NCBI GenBank assembly: GCA_030180135.1
Contig: CM058232.1
Location: 90,198,630-90,262,629, forward strand
Origin: Orychophragmus violaceus
Lineage: Eukaryota > Streptophyta > Magnoliopsida > Brassicales > Brassicaceae
Direction of reading: 5' to 3'
DNA length: 64,000 nucleotides
The notes beneath the pieces were generated by a model, which was not told where the DNA came from, ran no database searches, and saw nothing but the letters and a program-made list of their open reading frames with translations. The first letter of the stretch is position 1. The number at the start of each line of letters is the position of its first letter. Both the position numbers and the translations under genes were made by a program. Shown piece after piece: positions 46,736-58,180 of this stretch.

Positions 46736-47008
46736 ATGGGAATCATACCAAAGCTCCGCCCACAGCCACAACAAGAAGCAGATGATGATCGAGGAAGTGA
46801 TGTGGTAGAGCTCTCAGAAGTAGAATACCGTAGAGCTATGGGTTATGTGATACGTGTTGAGGAAGACGATGAAGATATCGAACCTGAGTTCCAAAGACTT
46901 GTCCAAAATCTCAGAAGGGAAGAACAAAGACTCAGACAATTTTATTTATTTTTGATAGAAAGAGAGTACAAAATCGTAAGAGCAAATTTAAATGCACATG
47001 AAAATTGA
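46736..47008 (+). CDS. Small acidic ORF of unknown function
   Basis: The 90-residue frame starts MGIIPKLRPQPQQEADDDRG and has an acidic middle (VEEDDEDIEPEF) and a helical, charged C-terminus (RREEQRLRQFYLF). I do not recognise the family. It is preceded by splice-acceptor-like sequence near 46699, so it may be the last exon of a longer gene. The last 36 bases of one segment (46951-46986) are repeated at 47030-47065, immediately after the stop. It could be a host gene fragment or spurious. Confidence 0.25.
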   Translation: MGIIPKLRPQPQQEADDDRGSDVVELSEVEYRRAMGYVIRVEEDDEDIEPEFQRLVQNLRREEQRLRQFYLFLIEREYKIVRANLNAHEN

Positions 47009-48050
47009 TCCGGAGATAATTTTATTGATTTTGATAGAAAGAGAGTACAAAATCGTAAGAGCAAAAATAGACTAATTTATGCTAGGGTTTAGAGTGTGGT
47101 TTGATTGTAGGAAATCTTCTCTTTTATAGTCTCAGCGAGTCGGTTGGAAGAGATTCGCCCGCAAAATTTTCGGAGATCTCCACTTCTAAATGTTCGTATT
47201 TACTTTTAAACTCAGATTTTCCTTTTCTCTTTTCTTGCCCAAATTAATCTCACCATTTTCGTATTTATCCTTTCACGATAGTCTTTATCTTCTGAATGTG
47301 CCGAAAAGTATGATCTGAGTCCATAAGAGTATAAGTCTCCTTAATTCTGCCCAAATATGAATCTTGCGATTGTAGCACAAGTTCCTATTTCGTATAACTC
47401 ACTTGGCACTTCTGCTTAGAAATTTCCTGACGGAGTATTTGAAAATAAGGTGTTTACAACCTGAGAATCCTTCTCGGCAGACTGGACAGCTGAGGATTAC
47501 GTACTGGAGAGTAGTCTTGGTCGGGACGTCGAGCAGCTACGGCCGCGCACTTCTGAGCAGCTCGTGGTCCATAGATTGCCGAGCAGTCCGTGGTCCGCGG
47601 ACTGCCGAGCATGACTTGGCGAGCAGCTTAACCGAGCATGGATCATCCGAGAAGATTGGCCATGTTTTGATTGTCCGAGAAATGTGCCCTACCCGTATCA
47701 TCCGTGCAGTTGGCCTTGCTCGGATGGTCCGAATAAATGGCTATGCTCGGACTGTTCGAGCTTGGAGTGTCTGATCAGTCAAGTGTTCTCAAATTATTCG
47801 AGCAGTTGGTTAACTTGGACTATCTGAGCATTTGAGCTTGTTTATGGAATTTGTTGAGTGGTACGCCTGTCTAAGTGATCCATCTGAACAATTTTCTTGC
47901 TCGGACGTTTTTCACGCGGTTTCATATATTTTATACGAAATTTTATTTGTACGAAACATAGTTATATCCAAACACAACACTTAGTACATTTTTGATTATA
48001 GATTTCTTTGAAGGGAATTTTACGACCAGTAATCGAAAATGTTACATTAC
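47009..48050. other. Intergenic segment with degenerate short repeats
   Basis: No reliable gene is seen. Between about 47470 and 47900 variants of gagcag, ctcgga and tccga recur at irregular spacing in both orientations, in a GC-richer block. The pattern suggests a decayed tandem array or an LTR remnant; no termini were found. The right edge is the CACTA-2 terminus. Confidence 0.4.
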
Positions 48051-48069
48051 TACTAGTACAAGAAATAAG

Positions 48070-48260
48070 TCGTTAACCGAGGGAAATTACCGTCGGTAAT
48101 CCGTCGGAAATGGTGTTTCCCGAATGGACAAATCCGTCGGTTCTATGTCGTCGGAAAAATATATCCGTCGGAAAACCATCGGTTTTTTCCGGCGGCCTTC
48201 CGAGAAACCATTTTCCGACGGGTTTCAGACGGTTTATTGACGCATGCGTAAACCAACGGT
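48070..48260. repeat. Left subterminal repeat array of CACTA-2
   Basis: Copies of ccgtcgg, gtcggaaa and ccgacgg in both orientations lie within 200 bp of the terminus. Such arrays bind the TNPA-type protein in En/Spm elements. The same motif is found at the right end. Confidence 0.8.
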
Positions 48261-48540
48261 TCTAAAAAATAATTTGTTTAATTAAATTGTTTTAAATTTA
48301 AATATTTTAATATTTTATATATGATAAATGATTTAATATAAGAAATATATTATAAAATTATTATTAATTTTATTAAATTTATTAATTAAAAGTATTTAAT
48401 TAAATTACATAACAGTGGGATTCCCATCGGGTCCCAGTCCCGTTCCCAACCCCTCTACCGAACCCGTCCTCGTCCCCGTGCCTTTCCCCGCTCCCGCTCC
48501 CGCTCCCGTTCCCGAGCTCCAATTCCCGCTCTCGGTCTCA

Positions 48541-50145
48541 CTACATTAGTTGTCCCATCCGATCCTTCTCTTGGAACAGGTCCGCCAAATTAGATGTAGT
48601 ACATGATTTGATCTCACATCTCCCACATCTTTCGGGCAAGTTCCTCCCTTTCCTCTTGCAACCGAGTTTCAAAACTCGTCTTGAGAGCTGCAATTTCCAC
48701 GTCTTTCTTGCGCAAAGCTTTTGTGAAGACGTCGCTCTCGGGTCAGAAGCGGGAATGCGGTGTCGACCCTTCCTCCCCCCAAGTTTCCTAAACCGAAAAA
48801 ACGGCCCTTTGTGCGCTGTGTTTCCTGTAAAGTAAACTAACAAATATTAATTACAAAAATTAATTATAAAAGTGTTATGTAAATTTTTATTAAACACACA
48901 AACTTACCTCAAGAAAGATCTCATTGATCTTTTGTGACGGTACCTCCTCTGTTGAGCCGACTTCCTCGAACTGTTGGGTCTGCACCTCTTCAATCCGCCT
49001 CTTAGCCGATTGTACGATTCTCCGAGAGACCGGATCCTAGATCTCGCCTGTAATCTTGTTGGTATGGCCCTCCTCGGTGAGATGAAAAACGTTGGCTCCT
49101 TTCTTGTCCTTTTTATCTGCACATTTTATAAATGATCAACGAAATCCAATTAATTACATTATTTAGCATTCTAAAAACAATACTTACAAAGTCAATTTTC
49201 CTCTGTGCGGTGCTCTTTGCTCCCGCGTTATGCGTCGCCATCCCCAAACCATTTCTGTCACTTTTGCGGTTTTGGGAATGCGTCACAGAGTCCGCTGCAG
49301 TAGCTGGCAAGGACCAATGACGGATGAACCCGCCAAACAGCGTGAGGTTCACTCCCTTCGGGTTCTCCCCTAGAACCCACTTATGCTTCCACTCGTTGAG
49401 GACGTGAGAGTAGTGGGACTTTGCCTTCTTGTGGAAATCCTTCTCCACGATGGTCGTATGGTTCCTGTTCGAAGTGTACTCTTGCTTTAAAAATAAAAAC
49501 GATTGACATTAGCATAGATTGAAAAAACTGCAAATTTGTAAGGAACCGAACAGAGATACACATATATACCGCAAATGCTCGAAACCAGTTATGCTGGTCG
49601 GACTTGGGCATATTCACGTAAAGCGGGTACGGGTGACGTAGCATGCTACACATCATCCCTAAAATGCTCTTGGTGATCTTCAAAGACGTCATATTGAACC
49701 TGTAACAAGTTAATTAAAAACATTATAAATTACAAGAACGTATTTCCGACAAATTATTTAATAACTAAAATGTTGAAGTGTAAATAACTTACAAATAAGT
49801 TCTTGGGTTGTTAAACGGATCTGGATGTAGTCGTTTCAGCGACTACCGCCCCGGCTGATCGACCATAACTCTATTTCTGGTGCGATCGTTGTGGGAGCAT
49901 CGTCGTCTTGGGTATCTGGGAGCTGTGATGCCGAATGGCTTCCGGAAGCGGTTTGTTGCTGCGGGACCGACGGCGTCGGTCTAAGCTGAGTCGATCGAGC
50001 TCGGCGCGGAGGTGCCGATCTTGACGGAGCAGCCTGAGAAGGCGGTGCCAGAAGAGGCCGAGAAGGCGGTGCCGAAGGAGGATGAGAAGTGTCCCCAGGA
50101 ATCAATCTATCCGTCTGGGATAGGAATTCCTCGAAAGCTCTGTAA
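48541..50145 (-). pseudogene. TNPA-like (Ptta/En/Spm family) gene of CACTA-2
   Basis: In minus-strand order: a Pro/Ser-rich N-terminus (FEEFLSQTDRLIPGDTSHPP, from about 50145 to 49850), DPFNNPRTY, then ITKSILGMMCSMLRHPYPLY and QHNWFRAF (49692-49570). The family core QEYTSNRNHTTIVEKDFHKK, HYSHVLNEWKHKWVLGENPK and THNAGAKSTAQRKIDF follows (49490-49195). An exon at 49106-48910 (GANVFHLTEEGHTNKI) and a coiled-coil tail (DVEIAALKTSFETRLQEE) near 48690-48640 complete the gene. Introns separate these blocks. In-frame stops (for example after TGEI and after VDQPGR) make it a pseudogene. The core order matches the plant transposase (Ptta/En/Spm) family. Confidence 0.7.
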
Positions 50146-51130
50146 TCCCTAAATTACGTGCAAATAACGTAAAAGTCAATAGTCCGTCAAAAATTTTAAA
50201 AAACGATTAAGTAAATCATAAAATCATAATGTTTCTTATTAACTTAATAATTTTTTGAAAATGATTTTATAAAACAAAATAATAAATAATGTTTTGTTAT
50301 CATAAAATTATTAAAAAACAATTTTAAATCATAATTATTTTTTTTTTTAAACTTAAAAAATTTAACAAAAATTATTAAAAAAGTTTTTTAATTGTAAAAA
50401 ATTTTAAAAAACAATTTAAAATCATAAAATTTTGAAAATACCTTTTAAGAAATTATAAAAATAATAAAAAAGATTTTGATTCATAAAATCTATTAATTTT
50501 TTTAAAATTTATAAAATTTATTAAAATGGTTTTAAATCATAAAAATTGAAAAACCTTTAAAAATTATAATAATTATAAAAAACGTTTTAACTTATATAAT
50601 TTTAAAGAATTTGTTAAAATTGATTAAAATTATTGTAAAAAGGGTTTTAAATCATAAAAAGTTTAAAAACAATTTTAAAAATTATAAATATTCAAAAAAC
50701 GTTTTATAATTAGTTTTAAAATCTTAAAAACTTTTTTAAAAAAAATATTAAAATTACAAAAACATTTTTAAAATTTATAACAAACGTTTTTATATAGTTT
50801 AAGGGTATATAAACTTAAAATTGTTGAATTTTTTTTTTTTTTTAAATTACATTCCTAACTAAATTAACCAAACAATTAACCTTATACCATAAATAGAGTC
50901 TACAACCTCTAGATCTTCCCTACAGTACATGCAACCTAAATCCAAACATCTAACAACCTAAAACCACAAACATTTTCGATTTTGATCTGTTTAAAAGGAA
51001 GCTTACATGGATTTAAAGCTTTGGACGGTTGGATTTTGTGATTGGTGGCCGGATTCTTGGTCGGAATGTAGAGAGAAGTCGGAGAAAGTTTGGTAGAGAG
51101 AGAGAAAACGCAGAGAAAATGAGGAAGAAG
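50146..51130. repeat. AT-rich low-complexity intron or leader of CACTA-2
   Basis: The stretch from about 50180 to 50860 is made almost wholly of A/T runs (aaaatttt, ttaaaaa) with quasi-palindromic character. No coding sequence is present. It lies upstream of the TNPA-like coding region, so it may be a first intron. Confidence 0.6.
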
Positions 51131-51139
51131 AAGAAAAAA

Positions 51140-51928
51140 AAGAAACCGTTAATTTCCGTCAGAAATCCGTCGGTTCCTAGGCGGTCCAGTTATTTGGCGG
51201 GTTGACTGAAAATGATTGGGCGCTAAATTGAAAATTTTGTAAAAGGACGGAAATCCGTCGGAAAATAAATATGGGATTACCCAGTTTCGAACATGGGTCC
51301 TTTTGTATGTGTACTAGAAGCCTAAACCATTATGACATGTGTTGTTAGTTATACTATGTTTACATCTAAAATCATATAAGTCAAATGTGTTTTCTTGTAC
51401 ACTAAATGACATTAATTGAACGGAACACTTATTATAATTATTTCATTAAACATAACATTTTAATTAAAAAAACAACATTATTTCATGATTAAGAAAACAT
51501 AACAGAAGAATCAGTTATTATAATTCGGGAACTGGTTCTCGAACCAATTCCCTGCGTCCTTCTGCCTCCACTGACGGATCATACGGTTCCATGACCTTGC
51601 TGGGATCCATTCGGGTTTTTCTTCACCATTTTCCCATAGTGACTTAAACCGGGACATTTTTGTTTGGAAAACGCGCCTTATCGTCTTATGGAATTCCCGC
51701 CAAACGGTTAGAAGGTTGTCCGGGCCAAAGTGAAGTGCTCATGTTTTAGATAATTTAAAAAAAAATTAGAGATCACAAAGACTATGTAATGACTTATTAA
51801 AATGAATGCTTACCAAAAAATGTTTGAACCAGGCAGCCATAAGATCGTCGGGAACAGTGTAGTACGTGACAGAACTCCCCAACAGCGATTCTCGATGATA
51901 CCACTAATAGCGTACATGATGCTTGCAT
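51140..51928 (-). other. CACTA-2 interior with subterminal-type motifs and coding-like remnants
   Basis: Motifs tccgtcgg and ccgtcagaaatccgtcgg lie at about 51155-51260, far from either end of the element. Between about 51730 and 51510 the minus strand is coding-like (TVWREFHKTIRRVFQTKMSR, WIPARSWNRMIRQW) and ends with NQFPNYNN and a stop, but I do not recognise it. The copia element is inserted at the right edge. Confidence 0.4.
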
Positions 51929-52557
51929 TGTTGGAATTGTGTCCAGTAATCTCGGTACTGTCTCTAGAAAGTAAGAGTATGTCGAGATCAGACATAAGTC
52001 ATATAATACTGGGGATCATGATGGCTTGCTAGAGTCCGCTCATGATCTATAAGTCTTGGACTTATTGCCTTTATTATATGATCCCATATGGGTCACACGC
52101 CTAAGCTAACAGGAAAATGTGTTGGAACGGCTTAGCAGAAGTACGACAAAAGTGCTAGGCATTGGTCGTACTAAGAGAGAAAGATTAATGGGTCTGATTA
52201 AATGGGATTTAATCAGATTGGGCCCAAAAGCCCAAAAGGGAAAGAGAAGGCTTTTAATGACTAAAAGCCAAGTCTTTTCTCCCCAACCCTAACACCCAGC
52301 CGCGATTCTCCTCTCTCTCTGCGCCTCTGTTCCTTGTGGTCTAGCAGCCATTTCCTTGTGAAGCGTGTGTGAACCTTTGGAGGATTCATCCCTCGGTGCA
52401 TCTATCTGATCTCTGACCTGTTCTAATCCTTCCGCTGCAACAAACAGGTAAAAGGTGAGATCATCTATTGTTTCTAATCCAAGAGAACCTAGATCAGCAT
52501 GTTTAGGATCTATTAATCTGATGAATTGAATCAGGATTAACCATGAACGATCCTTCA
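51929..52557 (+). repeat. 5' LTR of copia element 2
   Basis: It starts TGTTGGAATTGTGTCC and ends CGATCCTTCA. It is a typical TG...CA copia LTR and seems to be identical to 59035-59663 over its whole length. No strong TATA box stands out. Confidence 0.95.
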
Positions 52558-52558
52558 G

Positions 52559-52574
52559 TGGTATCAGAGCCAGG
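52559..52574 (+). promoter_or_regulatory. tRNA-iMet primer binding site of copia element 2
   Basis: TGGTATCAGAGCCAGG starts two bases after the 5' LTR and matches the complement of the initiator tRNA-Met 3' end, the usual plant copia primer. Confidence 0.93.
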
Positions 52575-54202
52575 TTCTTAGGATTTCTTGTTTTAGATTC
52601 ATGTTTAGGTTGTTTAATCTGTTTAGAAGTGTTTTGAATCTATTACTGATAAGAAAAACACTTAAGAAACTGAATTGAATCCTGAACAAACACTTGAATC
52701 ACAAAACCGAGCTATATGACTCGGATTTTTGGTGATCGGCCACAAAAGCGGACGGTCGGACGGTCGGACGCGGATCGGACGGATGGATCGGATCGGATCG
52801 GTCGACCAATCGCAGTCGATCGTCGCGTCGAGTCGATCGCGTCGTCCCGATCGCTTCCCGGCTGTCGCGCGCGTCACGTCCCGATCGCTCGGCGATCGTG
52901 GAGCGACCGTGCGTCCCGACCGTCCCACCCGAGCGTCCCAACCTGCCCGGCTGTCGCGTCCCGTCCGGAGCTGCACGTCGTCTCGATCTCGGATCGTTGC
53001 ACGGCTTGCGGCTGGACAATGGTCGCGAAGCTAGGGCTGACGTGATCGTCACGGTTCGTTTTGGCGGTTCGGTTTAAGTTTTTTAATTAAAATTAAATCG
53101 TCCTGGTTTAATAAACAGATTTTAATAATTTTATTAAATCTGGTTAAACCGGGATAAGAAATCCAATGTCGAAAGAAATATTGGATTTAGTGCCTAAACC
53201 AGGAATTTCTAATTTGATTTGGTTGGACCAAATAAATTGAGAAGTTCCGGTTTAGTAAATAACCGGTTGACAATTGTGGTCATCGTAGTAATTAAAACTT
53301 GGTTAGACCAGTTTTAATGAACCAGACCGGTTATGTCAATTAATTGGACAATTGGGTCATGTCTTGGACATGGACCAATTCTTGGGCCTCGGGCCAAGAA
53401 GTTAAAACAATTGGGCCAATTATTTGAGTCTTTCTTCAGATAATTTTAAAATTTATTTTATAATATTATAAAGTCGATTTTAAATTAAAGTTTCCGAAAT
53501 TTTATAATTAGAAAGTTTCTTAAAATAGAAGTTTCTGAATTTGCGGGTTTTGGATTTTAAAGAAGTTTCTAAAGTTAGAAAGTTTCCGGTTTTAGAAAGT
53601 TTCCAATTTTAGAAAGTTTCCAAAAATAGTAGGTTTCCATAAATAGAAAGTTTCCCGAAATAGTAATCTTCTATTTTGGGAATGATTTTAATAAACCTAC
53701 GAACCTCAAATAATATCAAGCGTTGGATGTCTTGTCCAGGCTATGTCAGCTGTCAAAGCCCATTCAATTGCATTCATGGCCTTACAGTGTGAGGATGTCT
53801 GCTTTTGCGTGGGTAAGACGGTTTGTGATTCATAAATGTCATTGGGAGTCCCAGACATTAATGATTACATGACTGTATAGTCCGGTTTTCTTGACTAGGC
53901 CATCGGGAGTCCCGGGCCTTGAGACATCAGAGTGGATTGGGCCTCGGGCCCAGATTCACAACCAAGAGTTATATCACGGATATAATTAGCCGATATAGGG
54001 CTTACCGATATAAGCTAAGGTTGGGTGACGGCCAGTGGCCCACTTTAATCTTAGTTATATGTGGATCTTGGAATCATTATATTCTATTGAGGGTAACTTA
54101 GGTTATTGAATATAATGCGTGATTAATCATATTAAACTTTAATACGAGATTAGTCATTTTGAACATAATAACTAATAACCCTTTTATTTATATATTTCAG
54201 AT
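52575..54202 (+). other. Untranslated leader of copia element 2, with a GC-rich GATCG-rich block
   Basis: No reading frame here is convincing. Between about 52730 and 53040 the sequence becomes GC-rich and is packed with gatcg, cgatcg and cggacgg words, in contrast to the AT-rich surroundings. The rest is AT-rich with repeated gaaagtttc words (about 53505-53660). The leader length of 1.6 kb is long for a copia element. Confidence 0.7.
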
Positions 54203-57200
54203 ATGACTACTACAAGCACACAAAACACATTCTCGATCCGGTCTGTTCTCGAGAAGGAGAAGCTGACTGGAACGAACTTCCTGACATGGTCAAGGAACTT
54301 GAGGCTGGTCCTCAAGCAGGAGAAGAAGGATTATGTCCTTCGAGATCCCCTCCCCGAGAGGCCTCTTGCCAATGCTGCCAGGACTCTGCACAATGCTTGG
54401 GAAAAGCATTCGTCAGATGAAAATGATGTTTATTGCCTGATGTTGGTGACAATGACTCCTGAGCTGCAAAAACAGTTCGAAAGTGTATTGTCCCCAATCG
54501 AGATCATGGCAAGCCTGAAATCGCTTTTTCAGGAGCAGGCTAGGACTGAGAGGTTCCAGACAGTTAAGAACCTCTTGGACTGTAAGTTGGCTGCGAATGC
54601 GGCAGTGAGTCCTCATGTCTTGAAGATGATGGGTTATCTCGATCATCTTCAGAAACTCGACTGCCCAATCAGCCAGGAACTTGCCTGCGACATCATTCTG
54701 CAGTCTTTACCTGCAAGCTATGATCAGTTCATTCTGAACTTTAACATGCATGGCTTGAGTAAGACACTACCTGAGCTTCACGGAATGCTCAAGACTGCAG
54801 AGCCCAACTTGAGGAAAACCGCCAAGGACCCCAATGTGCTTATGGTGCAAAAGGGCAAGGGGTTTAAGAAATCCTCTGCTAAGGATAAGGGAGCGGCCAA
54901 GGCTGTCCATGTCGCGGACAAGGACACGCCAAAGCCCAAGCCCAAGTCCAAGGCTGGGCCAACTGACATGTGCAGGTTCTGCAAAGAACTGGGGCATTGG
55001 AGAAGAGATTGTAAGAAATTCCAGGAAGGTCTAAAGGAATTGAAGAAGAAGACTTTCGAGACTTCTTCATCAGGTATTTTTGTTATAGAAGTTAATACAA
55101 CTACTTCTGATAATACCTCGTGGGTCATGGATACTGGTTGTGGGGCTCATATTTGTACTAATATGCAGGCACTCAGCAACAGTAGAAGGCTGAAGCAAGG
55201 ACAAGTGGAGCTACGAGTTGGGAATGGAGCGAAAGTTTCAGCACTAGCTGTAGGCACATACTTGTTGTCTTTACCTTCGGGATTGATTTTAGAACTTAAT
55301 AATTGTTATTTTGTACCTGCTATAAGCAGAAATATTATTTCAATTTCTTTGTTGGATTTGGAAGGTTATGATTTTTCAGTTAAGAATAAATTATGTTCCT
55401 TCAATCGCAACAATTTGTTCTATGGTTCTGCCCCTCTTACGAATGGGCTTTACATACTCGATCAATCCGCGCCAATTTATAACATTAATACAAAACGGTT
55501 TAAACCTAATGAGGAAAACCGAACGTTTCTATGGCATTGTCGTTTAGGGCACATCAGCGAGAAACGCATCAAGAGGCTCCATTCGAATGGACTTCTTGGC
55601 TCATTTGACTTTGAGTCATGTGAGAAATGCGAATCATGCATGATGGGCAAAATGACACGGGCCCCCTTTAATAAACCTAACGAGAGGGCCAGTGACTTAT
55701 TGGGCCTGATACACACTGATGTGTGTGGCCCAATGTCCACAAATGCAAGAGGAAACTATCAGTACTTCATAACCTTCACTGATGATTTCAGTAGGTATGG
55801 ATATGTTTATTTGATGAAACATAAGTCTGAATCTTTTGAAAAGTTCAGAGAATTCCAAAATGAAGTACAGAACCAACTTGGCAAAAGCATTAAGGCTCTT
55901 CGGTCCGACCGAGGAGGAGAATACTTAAGCCAGGAATTCAGTGATCATCTGAGAGAGTGTGGGATCGTATCCCAACTCACTCCTCCTGGAACACCTCAAT
56001 GGAATGGTGTGTCTGAGAGGAGAAATCGGACCTTATTGGATATGGTTCGATCTATGATGAGTCACACAGACCTTCCAATATCCCTTTGGGGATATGCTCT
56101 GCTAACAGCAGTGTTCACTCTAAATAGAGCGCCATCAAAAGCAGTAGCAAAGACACCATATGAATTATGGACTGGAGAAGCTCCAGTGCTGTCTTATCTA
56201 AGAATTTGGGGTTGTGACGCCTATGTTAAGAGATTAATCTCAGATAAGCTTACACCAAAATCTGATAAATGCTACTTCATTGGTTATCCACGGGAAACCA
56301 AGGCTTATTACTTCTATCTACGTTCCGAGAACAAGATCTTTGTTGCCCGGGATTGTAACTTTCTTGAGAGAGAGTTTCTCTCTAAGAAAGACAGTGGGAG
56401 TAAGGTACTGCTTGAAGAAATTCAAGATGAACAGGATACTGCTCAACCTAATGAGGAAGAGCAGCAGGAGGATCTACAAGAAATTGTAGAGCCTGAACCT
56501 GTAGTACCTGAAGTTCGAAGATCCGGGAGGATCCGTCACGAACCCGAGAGATATCAGGGATTCCTCGTGACTGACTGTCATGATCTTTTGATCATTGATG
56601 GTGATGAACCATCGAACTTCAATCAAGCCATGATGGGCCCAGATTCCTCTAAGTGGCGCAAGGCCACTGATTCCGAAATGGACTCCATGTCGGTCAACCA
56701 AGTATTTTCGTTGGTTGACTTACCCGCTGGTGTAAAAGCCATCGAGTGCAAATGGATCTTCAAGAAGAAGATTGACGTGGATGGAAATGTCCAGATTTAT
56801 AAAGCCAGGTTGGTGGCAAAAGGTTTCAGAAAAGTTCACGGTGTGGACTACGATGAAACCTATTCACCGGTGGCTATGATGAAATCTATTCGGATTCTAC
56901 TAGCAACTGCAGCTTTTCATGATTATGAAATTTGGCAGATGGACGTGAAAACCGCCTTCCTGAATGGTATTCTGGAAGAGGATGTGTATATGACGCAACC
57001 TGACGGTTACATAGATCCAAAGAATGCTGGGAAAGTATGCAAGCTTCATAAATCCATTTATGGATTGAAGCAAGCATCGAGGAGCTGGAATCTTCGTTTT
57101 GATGAAGCGATCAAGCAATTTGACTTCATCAGAAACGAAGAAGAACAATGCGTGTATAAGAAATCTAGTGGGAGCAAGATTGTATTTCTTATTCTGTATG

Positions 57201-58180
57201 TCGATGACATACTGCTTCTCGGAAACGACGTTCCAATGCTGAAGTCTGTAAAGGACTGGCTTGGAAGTTGTTTTTCCATGAAAGACATGGGTGAACCCGC
57301 ATACGTTCTTGGAATTAGGATCTATCGGGATAGACCTAAGAGGCTGATAGGCTTGTGTCAAGACTCATACATTGACAAAGTCCTACAAAGATTCAGCATG
57401 AAAGATTCCAAGAAGGGCTTCACGCCAATGGTACATGGCACAACGCTAAGCAAGAAGCAGAGCCCTACGTCGGCTGCTGAGCTTGAGCGCATGAAGAATA
57501 TTCCTTATGCATCTGCAATAGGATCTGTCATGTATGCCATGATCTGTACTCGTCCTGATGTTGCTTACGCATTGAGCATGACGAGTAGATACCAGTCAAA
57601 TCCAGGTGAAAACCATTGGATTGCCGTAAAGAACATCTTGAAGTATCTAAGACATACTAAGGATAAGTTCTTAGTGTACGGTGGAAGTGATGTGCTTAAA
57701 GTCAGTGGATTCACGGACGCAAGTTTCCAGACAGACACAGATGATTTACGGTCACAGTCCGGTTATGTCTTTTGTCTGAATGGCGGTGCAGTAAGTTGGA
57801 GAAGCTCCAAGCAGGACACCGTTGCTGATTCCACTACAGAAGCTGAATATATCGCCGCCTCGGAAGCAGCGAAGGAAGCTGTTTGGATACGAAAGTTCAT
57901 TATGGAACTAGGTGTGATACCAGATGCGGCTGAGCCTCTGGCACTGTTTTGTGACAACAATGGTGCTATAGCTCAGGCAAAGGAACCAAGATCACACCAG
58001 AAATCCAAGCATGTTCAAAGAAGATATCACTTGATACGTGACATCATTAATAGAAAGGAAGTCAAGATCAGCCGAGTTCCGACAGATGATAATGTCGCTG
58101 ATCCGTTGACAAAGCCACTCCCAAGGCCTAAGCTCGAGTTCCTGACTGAAGCTGTAGGCATTAGAAACATTGAAATGTAA
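54203..58180 (+). CDS. Copia gag-pol polyprotein, 1325 residues, intact
   Basis: This single frame encodes capsid, protease, integrase, reverse transcriptase and RNase H, which copy element RNA into DNA and insert it. The ATG at 54203 starts MTTTSTQNTFSIRSVLEKEK. Gag occupies residues 1-250, with zinc knuckle CRFCKELGHWRRDC at 257-270. Protease has DTG at 310-312. The integrase zinc site uses His445, His450, Cys473 and Cys476; its DDE triad is Asp506, Asp569 and Glu605, with the exact 35-residue spacing. Reverse transcriptase has YVDD at 999-1002. RNase H shows TDAS at 1171, TEAEY at 1212 and CDNNG at 1250. Length and order are normal for plant copia elements, and no catalytic residue is missing. 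The stop is at 58178. Confidence 0.97.
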   Translation: MTTTSTQNTFSIRSVLEKEKLTGTNFLTWSRNLRLVLKQEKKDYVLRDPLPERPLANAARTLHNAWEKHSSDENDVYCLMLVTMTPELQKQFESVLSPIEIMASLKSLFQEQARTERFQTVKNLLDCKLAANAAVSPHVLKMMGYLDHLQKLDCPISQELACDIILQSLPASYDQFILNFNMHGLSKTLPELHGMLKTAEPNLRKTAKDPNVLMVQKGKGFKKSSAKDKGAAKAVHVADKDTPKPKPKSKAGPTDMCRFCKELGHWRRDCKKFQEGLKELKKKTFETSSSGIFVIEVNTTTSDNTSWVMDTGCGAHICTNMQALSNSRRLKQGQVELRVGNGAKVSALAVGTYLLSLPSGLILELNNCYFVPAISRNIISISLLDLEGYDFSVKNKLCSFNRNNLFYGSAPLTNGLYILDQSAPIYNINTKRFKPNEENRTFLWHCRLGHISEKRIKRLHSNGLLGSFDFESCEKCESCMMGKMTRAPFNKPNERASDLLGLIHTDVCGPMSTNARGNYQYFITFTDDFSRYGYVYLMKHKSESFEKFREFQNEVQNQLGKSIKALRSDRGGEYLSQEFSDHLRECGIVSQLTPPGTPQWNGVSERRNRTLLDMVRSMMSHTDLPISLWGYALLTAVFTLNRAPSKAVAKTPYELWTGEAPVLSYLRIWGCDAYVKRLISDKLTPKSDKCYFIGYPRETKAYYFYLRSENKIFVARDCNFLEREFLSKKDSGSKVLLEEIQDEQDTAQPNEEEQQEDLQEIVEPEPVVPEVRRSGRIRHEPERYQGFLVTDCHDLLIIDGDEPSNFNQAMMGPDSSKWRKATDSEMDSMSVNQVFSLVDLPAGVKAIECKWIFKKKIDVDGNVQIYKARLVAKGFRKVHGVDYDETYSPVAMMKSIRILLATAAFHDYEIWQMDVKTAFLNGILEEDVYMTQPDGYIDPKNAGKVCKLHKSIYGLKQASRSWNLRFDEAIKQFDFIRNEEEQCVYKKSSGSKIVFLILYVDDILLLGNDVPMLKSVKDWLGSCFSMKDMGEPAYVLGIRIYRDRPKRLIGLCQDSYIDKVLQRFSMKDSKKGFTPMVHGTTLSKKQSPTSAAELERMKNIPYASAIGSVMYAMICTRPDVAYALSMTSRYQSNPGENHWIAVKNILKYLRHTKDKFLVYGGSDVLKVSGFTDASFQTDTDDLRSQSGYVFCLNGGAVSWRSSKQDTVADSTTEAEYIAASEAAKEAVWIRKFIMELGVIPDAAEPLALFCDNNGAIAQAKEPRSHQKSKHVQRRYHLIRDIINRKEVKISRVPTDDNVADPLTKPLPRPKLEFLTEAVGIRNIEM

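Noticed and set aside
52662..53052. Overlapping Arg-rich frames on both strands in the copia 2 leader
   Set aside because: The GATCG-rich block lacks stops in many frames; no protein family is recognisable and it lies in an untranslated leader.
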